From positions 1 to 27,224 of the forward strand of contig DATJPR010000170.1 of NCBI GenBank assembly GCA_035506295.1: a DNA stretch of 27,224 nucleotides, given 5' to 3'. The notes beneath the pieces were generated by a model. It worked only from the letters and a program-made list of their open reading frames with translations, ran no database searches and was not told where the DNA came from. The translations under genes were made by a program, and so were the position numbers. Of this stretch, positions 7,322 through 15,641 are shown one piece after another (position 1 is the stretch's first letter; each line of letters starts with the position of its first letter). This DNA is from DATJPR01 sp035506295 (GTDB taxonomy: Bacteria > Bacteroidota > Ignavibacteria > UBA10030 > UBA6906).

Positions 7322-8622
7322 GCATTGAGCCGCTCACGGATGGTTGCCTCGCGGCCGTTGTTGGATGGCTTGTAGTAGATCCTCTGCTTCAACTCGTCGG
7401 GAAGATATTGCTGCTCGACGAAATGACCGGGGAAGTCGTGAGAGTACTTGTATCCGGCTCCATATCCTTCGTGCTTCATGAAGCCGGTCGGCGCGTTCCG
7501 CAGGTGAAGCGGCACGGTTGTCTGCGGGCCGTCGTGGACATCGCCAAGCGCCTCTTCGATCGCACGATAGGAGGCGTTACTCTTGGGACACGATGCAAGG
7601 TACGTCGCGGCCTGGGCAAGGACAATGCGCCCCTCGGGCATGCCGATCCGCTCAACCGCGGCGAAGCACGAGACTGCGAGGGTGATCGCAAACGGATCTG
7701 CGTTCCCCACGTCTTCCGAGGCAAGGACAACCATCCTCCGCGCGATGAAGAGAGGATCTTCCCCGCCGTCGATCATCCTCGCAAGCCAGTACACTGCCCC
7801 GTCCGGATCGCCTCCCCTCATGCTCTTGATGAACGCCGAGATGATGTTGTAATGCTCTTCCCCGCCCTTGTCGTACGCGAGGGCCTTCCGCTGAAACGCC
7901 TCCTCGATTTCCTTCCGCGAGACAACGCGCCGTCCTTCGTCGTCCACCGGGGCAAGCCGGATCGCGGTCTCGATGCCGTTCAGCATTGTTCTCGCATCCC
8001 CGCCCGACAGTTGAAGAAGAACCTCACGATCGGCGATCGCGATGTTCTGGATGCTGAGGATGGGATCGAGGCGGAGCGCACGGTCGAGGATCTGATCCAG
8101 ATGCTCCGGCGCCAGCGGCTTGAGGACATACACGCGCGCCCGCGAGAGCAGCGGGGCAATCACCTCGAAGGAAGGATTCTCGGTGGTCGCGCCGATCAGC
8201 GTGATGAGCCCGTCTTCGACGCTGTGAAGAAGCGCGTCCTGTTGTGCCTTGCTGAACCGGTGAATTTCATCGATGAACAGGATGACCCGGCCGCCGTTCT
8301 GCCGCCGGATGATGTCGGCGCGGTCGAGCACGGCACGGACGTCCTTCACTCCTGCAGAGACCGCGCTGAGCTGAAAGAACTCGGCTTTCGCGTGCGCTGC
8401 GATCACCCGGGCCAGCGTCGTCTTTCCCGTCCCCGGCGGGCCCCAGAAAATAATCGACGGCACCTGGTCGGCTTCAATCAGGACACGCAGAGGCTTCCCG
8501 GGGCCGAGCAGATGATCCTGCCCGACCACTTCATCAAGGACCGCAGGCCGGGTGCGCTCGGCAAGGGGCGATCCGGTCGTCGTGCGGGCGCCCGTGTTTG
8601 ATTCGAAGAGATCCATACGCAT
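7297..8622 (-). CDS. rarA: Replication-associated recombination protein A (AAA+ ATPase, MgsA/RarA)
   Basis: RarA acts at stalled replication forks and is related to clamp loaders and RuvB. The 441-residue form from ATG 8622 begins MRMDLFES. It shows LAERTRPAVLDEVVGQDHLLGPGKPL, typical of the family, Walker A GPPGTGKTT at about 61-69, Walker B RVILFIDEIHRF at about 112-123 and sensor-1 IGATTENPSFEV. The C-terminal tetramerisation region includes LRNAPTGFMKHEGYGAGYKYSHDFP. The frame is open a further 29 codons upstream, but that extension overlaps the FtsB-like gene and lacks similarity. GGGAAG lies just upstream of ATG 8622, which follows the FtsB-like stop by 16 nt. The gene ends inside, or just before, the start of lptD. 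Confidence 0.95.
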   Translation of the reverse strand: MRMDLFESNTGARTTTGSPLAERTRPAVLDEVVGQDHLLGPGKPLRVLIEADQVPSIIFWGPPGTGKTTLARVIAAHAKAEFFQLSAVSAGVKDVRAVLDRADIIRRQNGGRVILFIDEIHRFSKAQQDALLHSVEDGLITLIGATTENPSFEVIAPLLSRARVYVLKPLAPEHLDQILDRALRLDPILSIQNIAIADREVLLQLSGGDARTMLNGIETAIRLAPVDDEGRRVVSRKEIEEAFQRKALAYDKGGEEHYNIISAFIKSMRGGDPDGAVYWLARMIDGGEDPLFIARRMVVLASEDVGNADPFAITLAVSCFAAVERIGMPEGRIVLAQAATYLASCPKSNASYRAIEEALGDVHDGPQTTVPLHLRNAPTGFMKHEGYGAGYKYSHDFPGHFVEQQYLPDELKQRIYYKPSNNGREATIRERLNAWWKSRQR

Positions 8623-8638
8623 GTTCTTCCCACGCACG

Positions 8639-9058
8639 TCAGCGAGTGCTGTCGTTGGCTCTGTAGACCCGCTCTCCCTGGCGGGCCATGCCGTAGCGTT
8701 CCCGTGCAACCTTCTCGATCGCCTTCATGTTCGTGTCGAGATCGCGCGATTGATCCTGGAGCTGTTTGGTCTCCTCGGTCGATGCCTTGATCTTCCGCTC
8801 GAGCTCGGCCTTTTCATGCTGGAGCCGCAGTCGCTGAACGATCCCGTGGTTCCCCAGCACGCCATAGACAAGGACAACGACGCCGACGAAAGTGAAGGCC
8901 ATCGCCTTCTTGTTTCTCACGAATTTCTTCAGGGCCCGGCCAAGTCCGATGCGATGAGAGAATTTGCGGTAAAAGGACGAATCCACGGTCAGGCCCAGGT
9001 TCGAATCGTATGAGTGATGAGAAGAAGTCCTATTTGTACCAGACGATCTTCGGATCAA
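8639..9058 (-). CDS. FtsB/DivIC-like septum formation initiator protein
   Basis: A small bitopic membrane protein of up to 139 residues: a basic N-terminus (RRSSG..., KKFVRNKKA), one transmembrane helix at about 53-69 (AFTFVGVVVLVYGVLG), a coiled coil at about 74-115 rich in Lys, Glu and Gln, and the C-terminal motif AIEKVARERYGMARQGE, characteristic of the FtsB/DivIC family. These proteins link FtsL and FtsQ in the divisome. The frame opens with TTG at 9058, overlapping ddl by 29 nt. A GTG at 8986 (43 nt after the ddl stop) is an equally plausible start, and none has a clear Shine-Dalgarno sequence. Its position directly after ddl and before rarA fits an envelope/division operon. FtsB and DivIC cannot be distinguished from this sequence. 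Confidence 0.85.
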   Translation of the reverse strand: MIRRSSGTNRTSSHHSYDSNLGLTVDSSFYRKFSHRIGLGRALKKFVRNKKAMAFTFVGVVVLVYGVLGNHGIVQRLRLQHEKAELERKIKASTEETKQLQDQSRDLDTNMKAIEKVARERYGMARQGERVYRANDSTR

Positions 9059-10151
9059 ACGACGTCTTCAGCGCGCTCTTTTCCTTGTGCCGTTCGATCG
9101 CGAGCGCGATAAGCCGGTCAAGCAGCTCATGGTAGCCAACCCCGCTCGCCTCCCAGAGTTTCGGGTACATGCTGATCGGCGTAAAACCTGGAAGGGTGTT
9201 GACTTCATTCAGATAGATCCTGTTCGAGTTCCGGACGAGGAAGAAGTCCACCCTCGCCATCCCCGCGAGATCCAGCACCTTGAACGCGCGGACCGCGGTC
9301 GACCGGATGGCGGTCACGATTTTCCCGGGGAGGCGCGCCGGAATGACGGCCGTCGACTTTCCATCGACGTACTTCGCGTCGTAGTCATAGAATTCGTTTG
9401 AAGGGACGATCTCTCCCGGCAGCGATGCCTGAGGATCGTTGTTCCCCAGGACGCTGCACTCGATCTCCCTCACGTTCCGGACGCCCTGTTCGACAATCAC
9501 CTTCCGGTCGAACGACGCGGCAAGCTCGAGCCCCTGCATCAGTTCGCTCTTCGTGTGGGCCTTGGTGATGCCGACACTGGACCCCGTATTCGCGGGTTTG
9601 GTGAAAACGGGATACCGCAATGCCCGCGTGATCCTCGCGACCACCGGGGAAGGCCGGGCATGGAATTCTTCGGAGAGGAACCAGACGTACTTCACGATCG
9701 GCAGGCGTGCTTCGCGAAAAAGCTGTTTCTGGACAATCTTGTCCATCCCCACCGCTGATCCGAGGACGCCGGCGCCGACATAAGGAATTCCCGCCAGTTC
9801 CAGAAGGCCCTGCAGCGTTCCGTCCTCACCGTAGGTGCCATGCACTATCGGGAAGACGACGTCGAGTTGCTTGACGGCTGACGTCGAATCATTCACCGAC
9901 ATGAGGCCATGCCGTCCCGGTTCAGGGAGAAGGTATTGCTCTCCTCTGCCGTCGAGCCCCGACCTCTCTTTCATGAGCCGGACCATGTCCGGCGAGCTCA
10001 GCCATCGTCCTTCCCGCGTGATCCCGATGGGGACAACGTCATATTTTTCCGGGTCGAGCGCCTGGATGATGGACGTTGCCGACACCAGGGAAACTTCGTG
10101 CTCTCCCGACCGACCGCCGAAGATGACGCCGACGCGGATCCGTTGTGGCAT
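9030..10151 (-). CDS. ddl: D-alanine--D-alanine ligase
   Basis: An ATP-grasp enzyme that makes the D-Ala-D-Ala dipeptide of peptidoglycan precursors. From ATG 10151 it is 373 residues, beginning MPQRIRVGVIFGGRSGEHEVSL. Motifs include the N-terminal Gly-rich EHEVS, FPIVHGTYGEDGTLQG, the ATP-binding PVFTKPANTGSSVGI, EFYDYDAKY and the C-terminal LNEVNTLPGFTPISMYP metal-binding segment. The Tyr-containing DYDAKY loop matches true D-Ala:D-Ala ligases rather than D-lactate (VanA) types. AAGGA lies 8 nt before ATG 10151, just 2 nt after the asd stop; ATG 10157, which would form an ATGA overlap with asd, has the Shine-Dalgarno too close. The open frame extends another 100 codons upstream through asd, but that is out-of-frame shadow. 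Confidence 0.96.
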   Translation of the reverse strand: MPQRIRVGVIFGGRSGEHEVSLVSATSIIQALDPEKYDVVPIGITREGRWLSSPDMVRLMKERSGLDGRGEQYLLPEPGRHGLMSVNDSTSAVKQLDVVFPIVHGTYGEDGTLQGLLELAGIPYVGAGVLGSAVGMDKIVQKQLFREARLPIVKYVWFLSEEFHARPSPVVARITRALRYPVFTKPANTGSSVGITKAHTKSELMQGLELAASFDRKVIVEQGVRNVREIECSVLGNNDPQASLPGEIVPSNEFYDYDAKYVDGKSTAVIPARLPGKIVTAIRSTAVRAFKVLDLAGMARVDFFLVRNSNRIYLNEVNTLPGFTPISMYPKLWEASGVGYHELLDRLIALAIERHKEKSALKTSFDPKIVWYK

Positions 10152-10153
10152 CG

Positions 10154-11149
10154 TCATGTTCCTTTGATCCATTCTTCCGCGATCTGCACCGCGTTCGTTG
10201 CGGCGCCCTTGCGCAGATTGTCGGCCACGACCCAGAGTGTCAGGCCGTTGGGCACGGTGTCGTCTTTCCGGATTCGTCCGACGAAGACCGGGTCCTTCTC
10301 CCACGCATTCACGGGCATCGGATACGTCGACGATGCCGGTTGGTCCTCCACGATGATCCCCGGCGCCGCACAGAGCGCTTCGCGCGCTTCCGCGACCGAG
10401 CACGGGCGCTCGAACTCGACGTTGACTGATTCGCTGTGACCGCCCCACACGGGAACGCGCACGCATGTCGCGTTCACACGGATGCTGTCATCGCCCATGA
10501 TCTTCTTCGTCTCATTCACCATCTTGTATTCTTCCTTCGTGTAGCCGTCGTCGTAGAACACGTCGACCTGCGGAAGAATATTGTACGCGATCTGGTGAGG
10601 GAATTTCTTTTCCGGCGCGGTCCGCCCGGCAATCTCATGCTCCAGCTGCGAGAGCCCCTTCTTCCCTGCGCCGGTGACGGACTGGTACGTGGCAACGACA
10701 ATCCGTTTGATCTTCCAGCGGTCGTGCAGCGGCTTGAGCGCGACGACCATCTGGATGGTCGAGCAGTTGGGGTTCGCAATGATGCCGTGGTGTTCAAAGA
10801 TCGCATGGCGATTCACCTCGGGCACGACGAGCGGGACATCCTTGTCCATCCGGTACGCGCTGCTGTTGTCGATCACGAGCGTTCCCGCCTTGACGGCATG
10901 GGGGGCAAATTCCTTGCTCACGGTCGCCCCTGCCGAGAACAGCGCGACTTCGACGCCGGCGAACGACGCCGGCTTCAGCTCCTCGACTTTATGCTGCGTT
11001 CCATTGAACGGAAGTTCTTTGCCCGCTGAGTGCGAGGAGGCGAGAAGACGGATGCTCCCCACGGGGAAGCGCCGCTCCTCGAGTACCTGGATCATCTTCC
11101 GGCCGACAAGGCCGGTGGCACCGACCACTGCCACAGAATACGCTTTCAT
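10154..11149 (-). CDS. asd: Aspartate-semialdehyde dehydrogenase
   Basis: Reduces aspartyl phosphate to aspartate semialdehyde, the branch point to diaminopimelate/lysine and to threonine/methionine. The 331-residue protein from ATG 11149 begins MKAYSVAVVGATGLVGRKM, with the NADP-binding GATGLVG at 10-16. The catalytic Cys is C129 in NPNCSTIQ, with YQSVTGAGKKG at about 155-165 and the active-site His238 in WGGHSESV. AGGAG lies 4 nt before the ATG. The frame is open 82 codons further upstream, but those residues are low-complexity and run into lysA territory. It sits 44 nt downstream of lysA and is coupled to ddl, so two steps of the aspartate pathway and a peptidoglycan step share one transcript. 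Confidence 0.96.
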   Translation of the reverse strand: MKAYSVAVVGATGLVGRKMIQVLEERRFPVGSIRLLASSHSAGKELPFNGTQHKVEELKPASFAGVEVALFSAGATVSKEFAPHAVKAGTLVIDNSSAYRMDKDVPLVVPEVNRHAIFEHHGIIANPNCSTIQMVVALKPLHDRWKIKRIVVATYQSVTGAGKKGLSQLEHEIAGRTAPEKKFPHQIAYNILPQVDVFYDDGYTKEEYKMVNETKKIMGDDSIRVNATCVRVPVWGGHSESVNVEFERPCSVAEAREALCAAPGIIVEDQPASSTYPMPVNAWEKDPVFVGRIRKDDTVPNGLTLWVVADNLRKGAATNAVQIAEEWIKGT

Positions 11150-11193
11150 TGGTCTCCTAAAGAGTGAATGATTAGCGGTGACGCCGTTCGCGG

Positions 11194-12456
11194 TCAGAGG
11201 TCGTCGTAGACTTCCCGCTCGCGAATGATATTCATGGACGAACCGTCGATCAGCACCTCGGCAGGCCTGAGGCGCGCGTTGTAATTCGACGAAAGCACAA
11301 ACCCGTAGGCGCCGGCACCCATTACCGCCAGCAAATCGCCACGCATGACTCGCGGCAGCGCCCGGTCGAGGGCGAGAAAATCGCCCGACTCGCACAGCGG
11401 TCCGACGACGTCGACGATTTCGTACGGCCGGCCATCAAGCCGGACGGGCACGATCTGATGATGAGCGTGATACAGGGCCGGGCGGATGAGGTCGTTCATG
11501 CCTCCATCGACGACCACGAACACTTTTTCGTCTGTCTCCTTCCGGAACACCACCCTGACCAGCAGCGCACCCGAGTGCGCGACCACGGACCTTCCCGGCT
11601 GGATGGAAATCCGGCACCCGGTCGATTCCAGCACCGGAAGCACGGCCCGCACGAGCGTCGCGGCCGAGAGGTTGATCGCCTCGGGTTCTTCCTGCGGCAA
11701 TTGGGGATGCTGGAGATAGCCGCGATACTGGACGCCGAAGCCACCGCCGAAATCGAGGTCCTCGATACTGAGCCCGGAGGCCCGCAGCTCTGCGACAAGC
11801 GATCGGAGCGATTCTGCCGCCTTCAGGAATGTCTCCTCGCGGACGATCTGGGAGCCGATGTGACTATGAATGCCGCCGATCACGATGTTGGGAAGCGAGA
11901 CCGCCCACCGAAGAAACTCCGCTGCCTGCTGCCACGGGACGCCGAACTTGTTCTGCCGCTTGCTCGTCGAGACGTAGGCATGCCCGCCCGCGTCGATATC
12001 CAGGTTCACCCGCAGAAGGATTCTCGCGCGCTTGCCTTCCCGCGCAGCGATCGTGCTTATGATCTCGAGTTCTTCGGACGACTCGACATTGAATGCGTGA
12101 ACGCCGTGCGAGAGCCCGAGCGAGATCTCGTCGTCGCGTTTCCCGACTCCGCTGAAGGTGATCTTCTCGGGCTGAAACCCCGCATGGAGCGCAAGATGCA
12201 ACTCCCCACCCGATCCCACGTCCGCGCCCAGCCCTTCTTCTGCGATCAATCGGAGCAGCGAGCGGTTGGCATTTGCCTTCACGGCGTAATACGTCGTGTG
12301 CCGCCTGCCCTCGAACGCCCGCTCGATATTCCTGCAGTGATCGAGCAACGAGTGCTTGCTGTAGACGAACAACGGCGTCCCGAACGTTCGCGCTGCGTCA
12401 TGCAACCCGATTTGCTCGGCGACGAGGATGTTGTTGTCGTAGTGGAATTCGTGCAC
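11194..12456 (-). CDS. lysA: Diaminopimelate decarboxylase
   Basis: A PLP-dependent fold-III enzyme converting meso-diaminopimelate to L-lysine. The chosen start is GTG 12456 (420 residues), because TGGAGA ends 4 nt before it and the protein then begins with family-like (V)HEFHYDNN. A GTG at 12477 adds seven residues but lies inside the neighbouring inverted repeat. Numbered from 12456, the PLP lysine is Lys60 in YYAVKANAN. HIGSQI at about 199-204 and GGGFGVQY at about 237-244 bind the cofactor phosphate region. Cys355 in GPLCESGDF is the substrate-side cysteine from the partner subunit, and the C-terminal GAGAYGFVLSSNYN is typical. The gene is intact and of normal length, and is followed by asd. 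Confidence 0.96.
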   Translation of the reverse strand: MHEFHYDNNILVAEQIGLHDAARTFGTPLFVYSKHSLLDHCRNIERAFEGRRHTTYYAVKANANRSLLRLIAEEGLGADVGSGGELHLALHAGFQPEKITFSGVGKRDDEISLGLSHGVHAFNVESSEELEIISTIAAREGKRARILLRVNLDIDAGGHAYVSTSKRQNKFGVPWQQAAEFLRWAVSLPNIVIGGIHSHIGSQIVREETFLKAAESLRSLVAELRASGLSIEDLDFGGGFGVQYRGYLQHPQLPQEEPEAINLSAATLVRAVLPVLESTGCRISIQPGRSVVAHSGALLVRVVFRKETDEKVFVVVDGGMNDLIRPALYHAHHQIVPVRLDGRPYEIVDVVGPLCESGDFLALDRALPRVMRGDLLAVMGAGAYGFVLSSNYNARLRPAEVLIDGSSMNIIREREVYDDL

Positions 12457-12472
12457 AAGATCTCCAGAAGAA

Positions 12473-12597
12473 CTCACCCCGTAGCCCCTCTCTTATGAAG
12501 AGAGGGGCGGTAGAGCATGGGTGTTTATCCTCTCCCCTTCTCTCTGTAAATCGAAGACCCGCCGGCTTTGTGGTGGGAGAAGGGGTCGGGGGATGAG
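12473..12597. repeat. MITE/REP-like element with imperfect terminal inverted repeats, upstream of lysA
   Basis: The ends are inverted copies: CTCACCCCGTAGCCCCTCTC at the left against the complement of the right end, CTCATCCCCCGACCCCTTCTC. Inside lies a perfect 11-bp hairpin with a 3-nt loop, GCCCCTCTCTT-ATG-AAGAGAGGGGC (12484-12508). A second inverted pair is CCCCTTCTC (12534-12542) with GAGAAGGGG (12577-12585). The element fills the whole gap between the M50 stop codon and lysA. It has no coding capacity and no T-run typical of a terminator. Confidence 0.65.
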
Positions 12598-12598
12598 T

Positions 12599-13264
12599 TC
12601 AGACATTCCCCGCCATCAGCCTCTCCAGCGGCGACACCAGGAAGAGGATCGCCTCATGGAACGCATGCGACACCGCGGGCACGCGCATAAGAAACAAGAT
12701 GGCGATGATCCCGAAAAATCCGATCCGTCGGTACGCCAATGCCGCCTGCGGTGGCAGGAACGACGCGAGAATATGCGATCCGTCAAGCGGCGGTATCGGA
12801 ATAAGATTGAACAGCGCCAGGATAACATTCAGGTACACGCCGCCATACAGCATCGTGAGGACGAACACCAGCACGCCCGACATCCCGTGCTCGTTGACGC
12901 CGGCAGACGATTTCGCGACGGCGGCGATGACCACAAACGCGGCGGTGCATGCTCCTGCAAGCAGGATATTCGATGCCGGCCCGGCAAACGATACGATCAT
13001 GTCGTCCCGCCGCGGCCGCGAGAAGTTCGCGGGGTTCACGGGCACCGGCTTCGCCCACGCAAGAAACACGCTCCCTGCCGCAACGAGCGACATCAGCGGG
13101 AAAATGATCGAACCGAACAGATCGAGGTGCGGCAGCGGGTTCAGTGTCAGCCGCCCCATGTCGCGTGCGGTCGGGTCGCCCAGTTTCATCGCCACCCATC
13201 CGTGGGCAATCTCATGAACGATCACCGAGAACAACAGGATGGGAATAATCGAGAGGTTCTCCAT
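12599..13264 (-). CDS. Site-2-protease-like zinc metallopeptidase, M50 family
   Basis: A 221-residue polytopic membrane protease from ATG 13264. The zinc motif HEIAH (17-21) lies in the first hydrophobic helix, and the third ligand is in NLIPIPPLDGSHIL (Asp161), both within predicted membrane segments. FAGPASNILLA (93-103) is the conserved GPxxN element of the family. This is the short, PDZ-less M50 subclass; members cleave transmembrane substrates, but none is identifiable here. The start ATG overlaps the stop of the upstream desulfurase-like gene in the pattern TGATG, so translation is probably coupled; a GTG one codon earlier is possible. The downstream gap to lysA is filled by an inverted-repeat element. 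Confidence 0.93.
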   Translation of the reverse strand: MENLSIIPILLFSVIVHEIAHGWVAMKLGDPTARDMGRLTLNPLPHLDLFGSIIFPLMSLVAAGSVFLAWAKPVPVNPANFSRPRRDDMIVSFAGPASNILLAGACTAAFVVIAAVAKSSAGVNEHGMSGVLVFVLTMLYGGVYLNVILALFNLIPIPPLDGSHILASFLPPQAALAYRRIGFFGIIAILFLMRVPAVSHAFHEAILFLVSPLERLMAGNV

Positions 13265-14709
13265 CACGCCGTCGCCTTCTCGTCAACACGGAAGTCATGA
13301 AGGTACGGGAAATATTTCGCGTAGTCTTGCGTGAAATTCGTCACGTGGTATGCGCCGGATTTCTGACTTTGTTTGTACGTCCCCTTGTATTCCTTCCTTG
13401 CGACCCGTTCCACCGAATCCACCAGAGCGTCCACGTCCGATTCGTTGGAATAGCATCCCAGGCTCGCCCGGACCATCCCGGGCATCGCGGTTTTGTCTCC
13501 TCCGAGGACCGCCTTCTCATGCGCCAGGTCCTGTTCATGCGTCAGTCCCAGGAGCTCCTTGACATAGGGATGGGCGCAGAAGCATCCGTCCCGGACGCCG
13601 ATCCCATCCTCCATCCCCAGGATTGCGGCTACCAGAGAGTGATGGACGCCATCCACATTGAACGTCATGACGCCGACCTTCTCACGCAGATCCTCTGTCG
13701 GGCCGTAGAAGGTCAGACCGCGCACCGCCTTGAGTTTCTTATACGCATACCGCAGGAGGTGCGTTTCGTGCTCCCAGACCGCATCCATGCCGACGGATTG
13801 CAGCATTGCGGCGGCTTCCGCCATGGCGATCCCGCCGACGACGTTCGGGCTGCCCGCTTCCTCCTTCTGTGGAGGATGGTTCCAGAATGCGTTGTCCAGA
13901 GTGACCACGTCCACCACACCGCCGCCGACCATATCCGGATCTCCCTGCTCGAAGAATGCCCGCGGGCCGATGAGCGCTCCCGTGCCGAACGGCGCGTACA
14001 TTTTGTGCGCGCTGAACGCAAGGAAGTCGATGTGACCGGGGTCGTCGGGGTCTTTCATGTCGACCGGACGGTGCGGCACAAGCTGCGCTGCGTCGACGAA
14101 AATGCGGGCACCTGCCGCGTGCGCCCATTCGGCGATTTCGTGGATGGGCGGACACAGTCCCGTGATATTCGAAGCGCCCGTCAGCGCCACAAGCTTTACT
14201 CTGCCGGCGTTGTCCCGGATCGCCTTTCGGAGCGCATCACGATCGAGCCGGCCGTCCGGCAACATGCCGATGTGAAGGACCGACGCGCGGCGACGCCACG
14301 GCAGGTCGTTCGAGTGGTGTTCGAGCAGCGTCGTGATCACGACATCGCCCTGACCGAAGCCGAAACGGTTTGCGAGTTTGTTCACGCACTCGGTCGTGTT
14401 CTTGGTGAAGACCACCGCGTGATATCCCTGCGTTGCGCCGACGAAATGACCGACGAGGTCGTGGGCGGCGTCGAATACTTCCGTGGCAAGGAGCGACTTG
14501 AATCCCGTGCCCCGGTGCACGCCGGAATACCAGGGGAGGAACGCGTCGATGCTTTTCATCACGCGGGCAAACGACGGCGTACTGGCCGCGTTGTCCAGGA
14601 AAATATACCGCTTGAGGGAGCCGTCAAGGACCGGCACTTCGATGTCGATCCCGACGATCTCACTGCGAAGATCGTTGATCGAACGTGGCAACGTGTTCTG
14701 GTGAAACAT
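13264..14709 (-). CDS. Class-V aminotransferase-fold PLP enzyme, cysteine desulfurase (SufS/CsdA)-like
   Basis: A 481-residue PLP enzyme resembling group II cysteine desulfurases, which mobilise sulfur from cysteine. Residues include FLDNAASTP (37-45), His131 in LEHHSND stacking on PLP, FVDAAQLVPH (204-213), the PLP-binding Lys236 in FSAHKMYAPFGTG, and Cys378 in RDGCFCAHPYV at the catalytic-cysteine loop. It is longer than typical SufS (about 400-410 residues), with roughly 60 extra C-terminal residues after ESDVDALVDSVERV. No sufE, sufB/C/D or iscU is nearby, so it is called desulfurase-like rather than sufS. The ATG at 14709 follows GAGAG with 4-nt spacing and lies 29 nt after the recombinase gene. 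It overlaps the M50 gene by one base. Confidence 0.85.
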   Translation of the reverse strand: MFHQNTLPRSINDLRSEIVGIDIEVPVLDGSLKRYIFLDNAASTPSFARVMKSIDAFLPWYSGVHRGTGFKSLLATEVFDAAHDLVGHFVGATQGYHAVVFTKNTTECVNKLANRFGFGQGDVVITTLLEHHSNDLPWRRRASVLHIGMLPDGRLDRDALRKAIRDNAGRVKLVALTGASNITGLCPPIHEIAEWAHAAGARIFVDAAQLVPHRPVDMKDPDDPGHIDFLAFSAHKMYAPFGTGALIGPRAFFEQGDPDMVGGGVVDVVTLDNAFWNHPPQKEEAGSPNVVGGIAMAEAAAMLQSVGMDAVWEHETHLLRYAYKKLKAVRGLTFYGPTEDLREKVGVMTFNVDGVHHSLVAAILGMEDGIGVRDGCFCAHPYVKELLGLTHEQDLAHEKAVLGGDKTAMPGMVRASLGCYSNESDVDALVDSVERVARKEYKGTYKQSQKSGAYHVTNFTQDYAKYFPYLHDFRVDEKATA

Positions 14710-14738
14710 GGAACTCTCTTCTGCTGATGATTGCTGAC

Positions 14739-15641
14739 TTAACTGCGCGGGTGAAACGTACGATGCACCTCTTTGAGATACTCGCGGTCGATGTGCGTGT
14801 AGATCTGCGTCGTGGAGATGTCCGCGTGCCCGAGCATTTCCTGCACGGCCCGTAGGTCGGCTCCGCCTTCCAGCAGGTGCGTCGCAAACGAATGCCGGAA
14901 GGTGTGCGGGTGCACTTCGCGCGTGACACCTGCCCGCCGTGCATAGGCCTGGACGATCTTCCAGACAGCCATCCGTGTCATCATCGTTCCGCGGGCGTTC
15001 AGGAAGAGGACGTTGTCGGACGAACGCCGGCCGAGCAGCAGTGGCCGCGACTGATGCGCATACTGGGCGATCCAGCGCAGGGCCGGCCGCCCGATCGGCA
15101 CGATGCGCTCTTTCGATCCTTTCCCGAACACGCGCACCGTTCCCACCCGCGCTTCAACATCGGACTGCTTCAGTCGTGTGAGCTCCGAAACGCGTATCCC
15201 GGTCGCATAGAGCGTTTCAAGGATCGCGCGGTCGCGCATCCAGAGATTGCGCCGGTCTTCCTTTCTCGCCTGCGGCTGATCGAGAATGCGCGCGATTTCC
15301 GTCGCCGAGAGCACTTCGGGGAGCGTTCTCTCGAGCTTCGGCGAATCCAGCGTCTCCGTCGGATTATGCAGCGTAATCGCATCGCCCACCAGGAACCGGT
15401 GGAAGCCCCGGACGGCGGAAATCGTGCGGGTCACAGAACGCGGGGCCAGCCCGCGGGACCTGAGCGAGCGGAGGAATGCCGTCGCATGTTCCTCGGTGAT
15501 CGCATCCGGGTCTGCAACGCCTTTCGATTCCAGGTATGCGAGATAGCGGTCGAGGTCAAGCTGATAGGACGCGATCGTATTTGCCGAAGCGTTCCGCTCC
15601 AGCGAGAGGTACCGGAGGAACTTCTCGAGATACTGCTTCAT
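14739..15641 (-). CDS. xerD: Site-specific tyrosine recombinase, XerC/XerD family
   Basis: A 300-residue tyrosine recombinase with the N-terminal SAM-like core-binding domain (about 1-90; FLRYLSLERNASANTIASY) and a catalytic domain. All catalytic residues are present: Arg150 in GIRVSEL, Lys174 in FGKGSKERI, His246 and Arg249 in HPHTFRHSFATHLL, His272 in GHADISTTQIYTH and nucleophile Tyr281. Length and HTFRHSFATHLLEGGADLR resemble chromosomal XerD, which resolves chromosome dimers at dif with FtsK, rather than phage integrases. XerC, XerD and the single-Xer XerH type cannot be separated by eye, and no dif-like site is seen in this window. The start ATG overlaps the upstream HD-protein stop (ATGA). 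Confidence 0.92.
   Translation of the reverse strand: MKQYLEKFLRYLSLERNASANTIASYQLDLDRYLAYLESKGVADPDAITEEHATAFLRSLRSRGLAPRSVTRTISAVRGFHRFLVGDAITLHNPTETLDSPKLERTLPEVLSATEIARILDQPQARKEDRRNLWMRDRAILETLYATGIRVSELTRLKQSDVEARVGTVRVFGKGSKERIVPIGRPALRWIAQYAHQSRPLLLGRRSSDNVLFLNARGTMMTRMAVWKIVQAYARRAGVTREVHPHTFRHSFATHLLEGGADLRAVQEMLGHADISTTQIYTHIDREYLKEVHRTFHPRS

Noticed and set aside
10158..10466. About 100-residue N-terminal extension of ddl
   Set aside because: It runs inside asd in another frame. True Ddl similarity begins at MPQRIRVGVIFGG with a good Shine-Dalgarno sequence 8 nt before ATG 10151.
13297..14727. 476-codon plus-strand frame opposite the desulfurase-like gene
   Set aside because: Antisense shadow; composition biased to Arg/Val/His/Asp, with no start context and no motif.
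14739..15641. Tyrosine recombinase as a sign of an integrated mobile element
   Set aside because: Length and motifs match housekeeping XerC/D, it is coupled to a core membrane gene, and there is no flanking tRNA attachment site, direct repeat or cargo.
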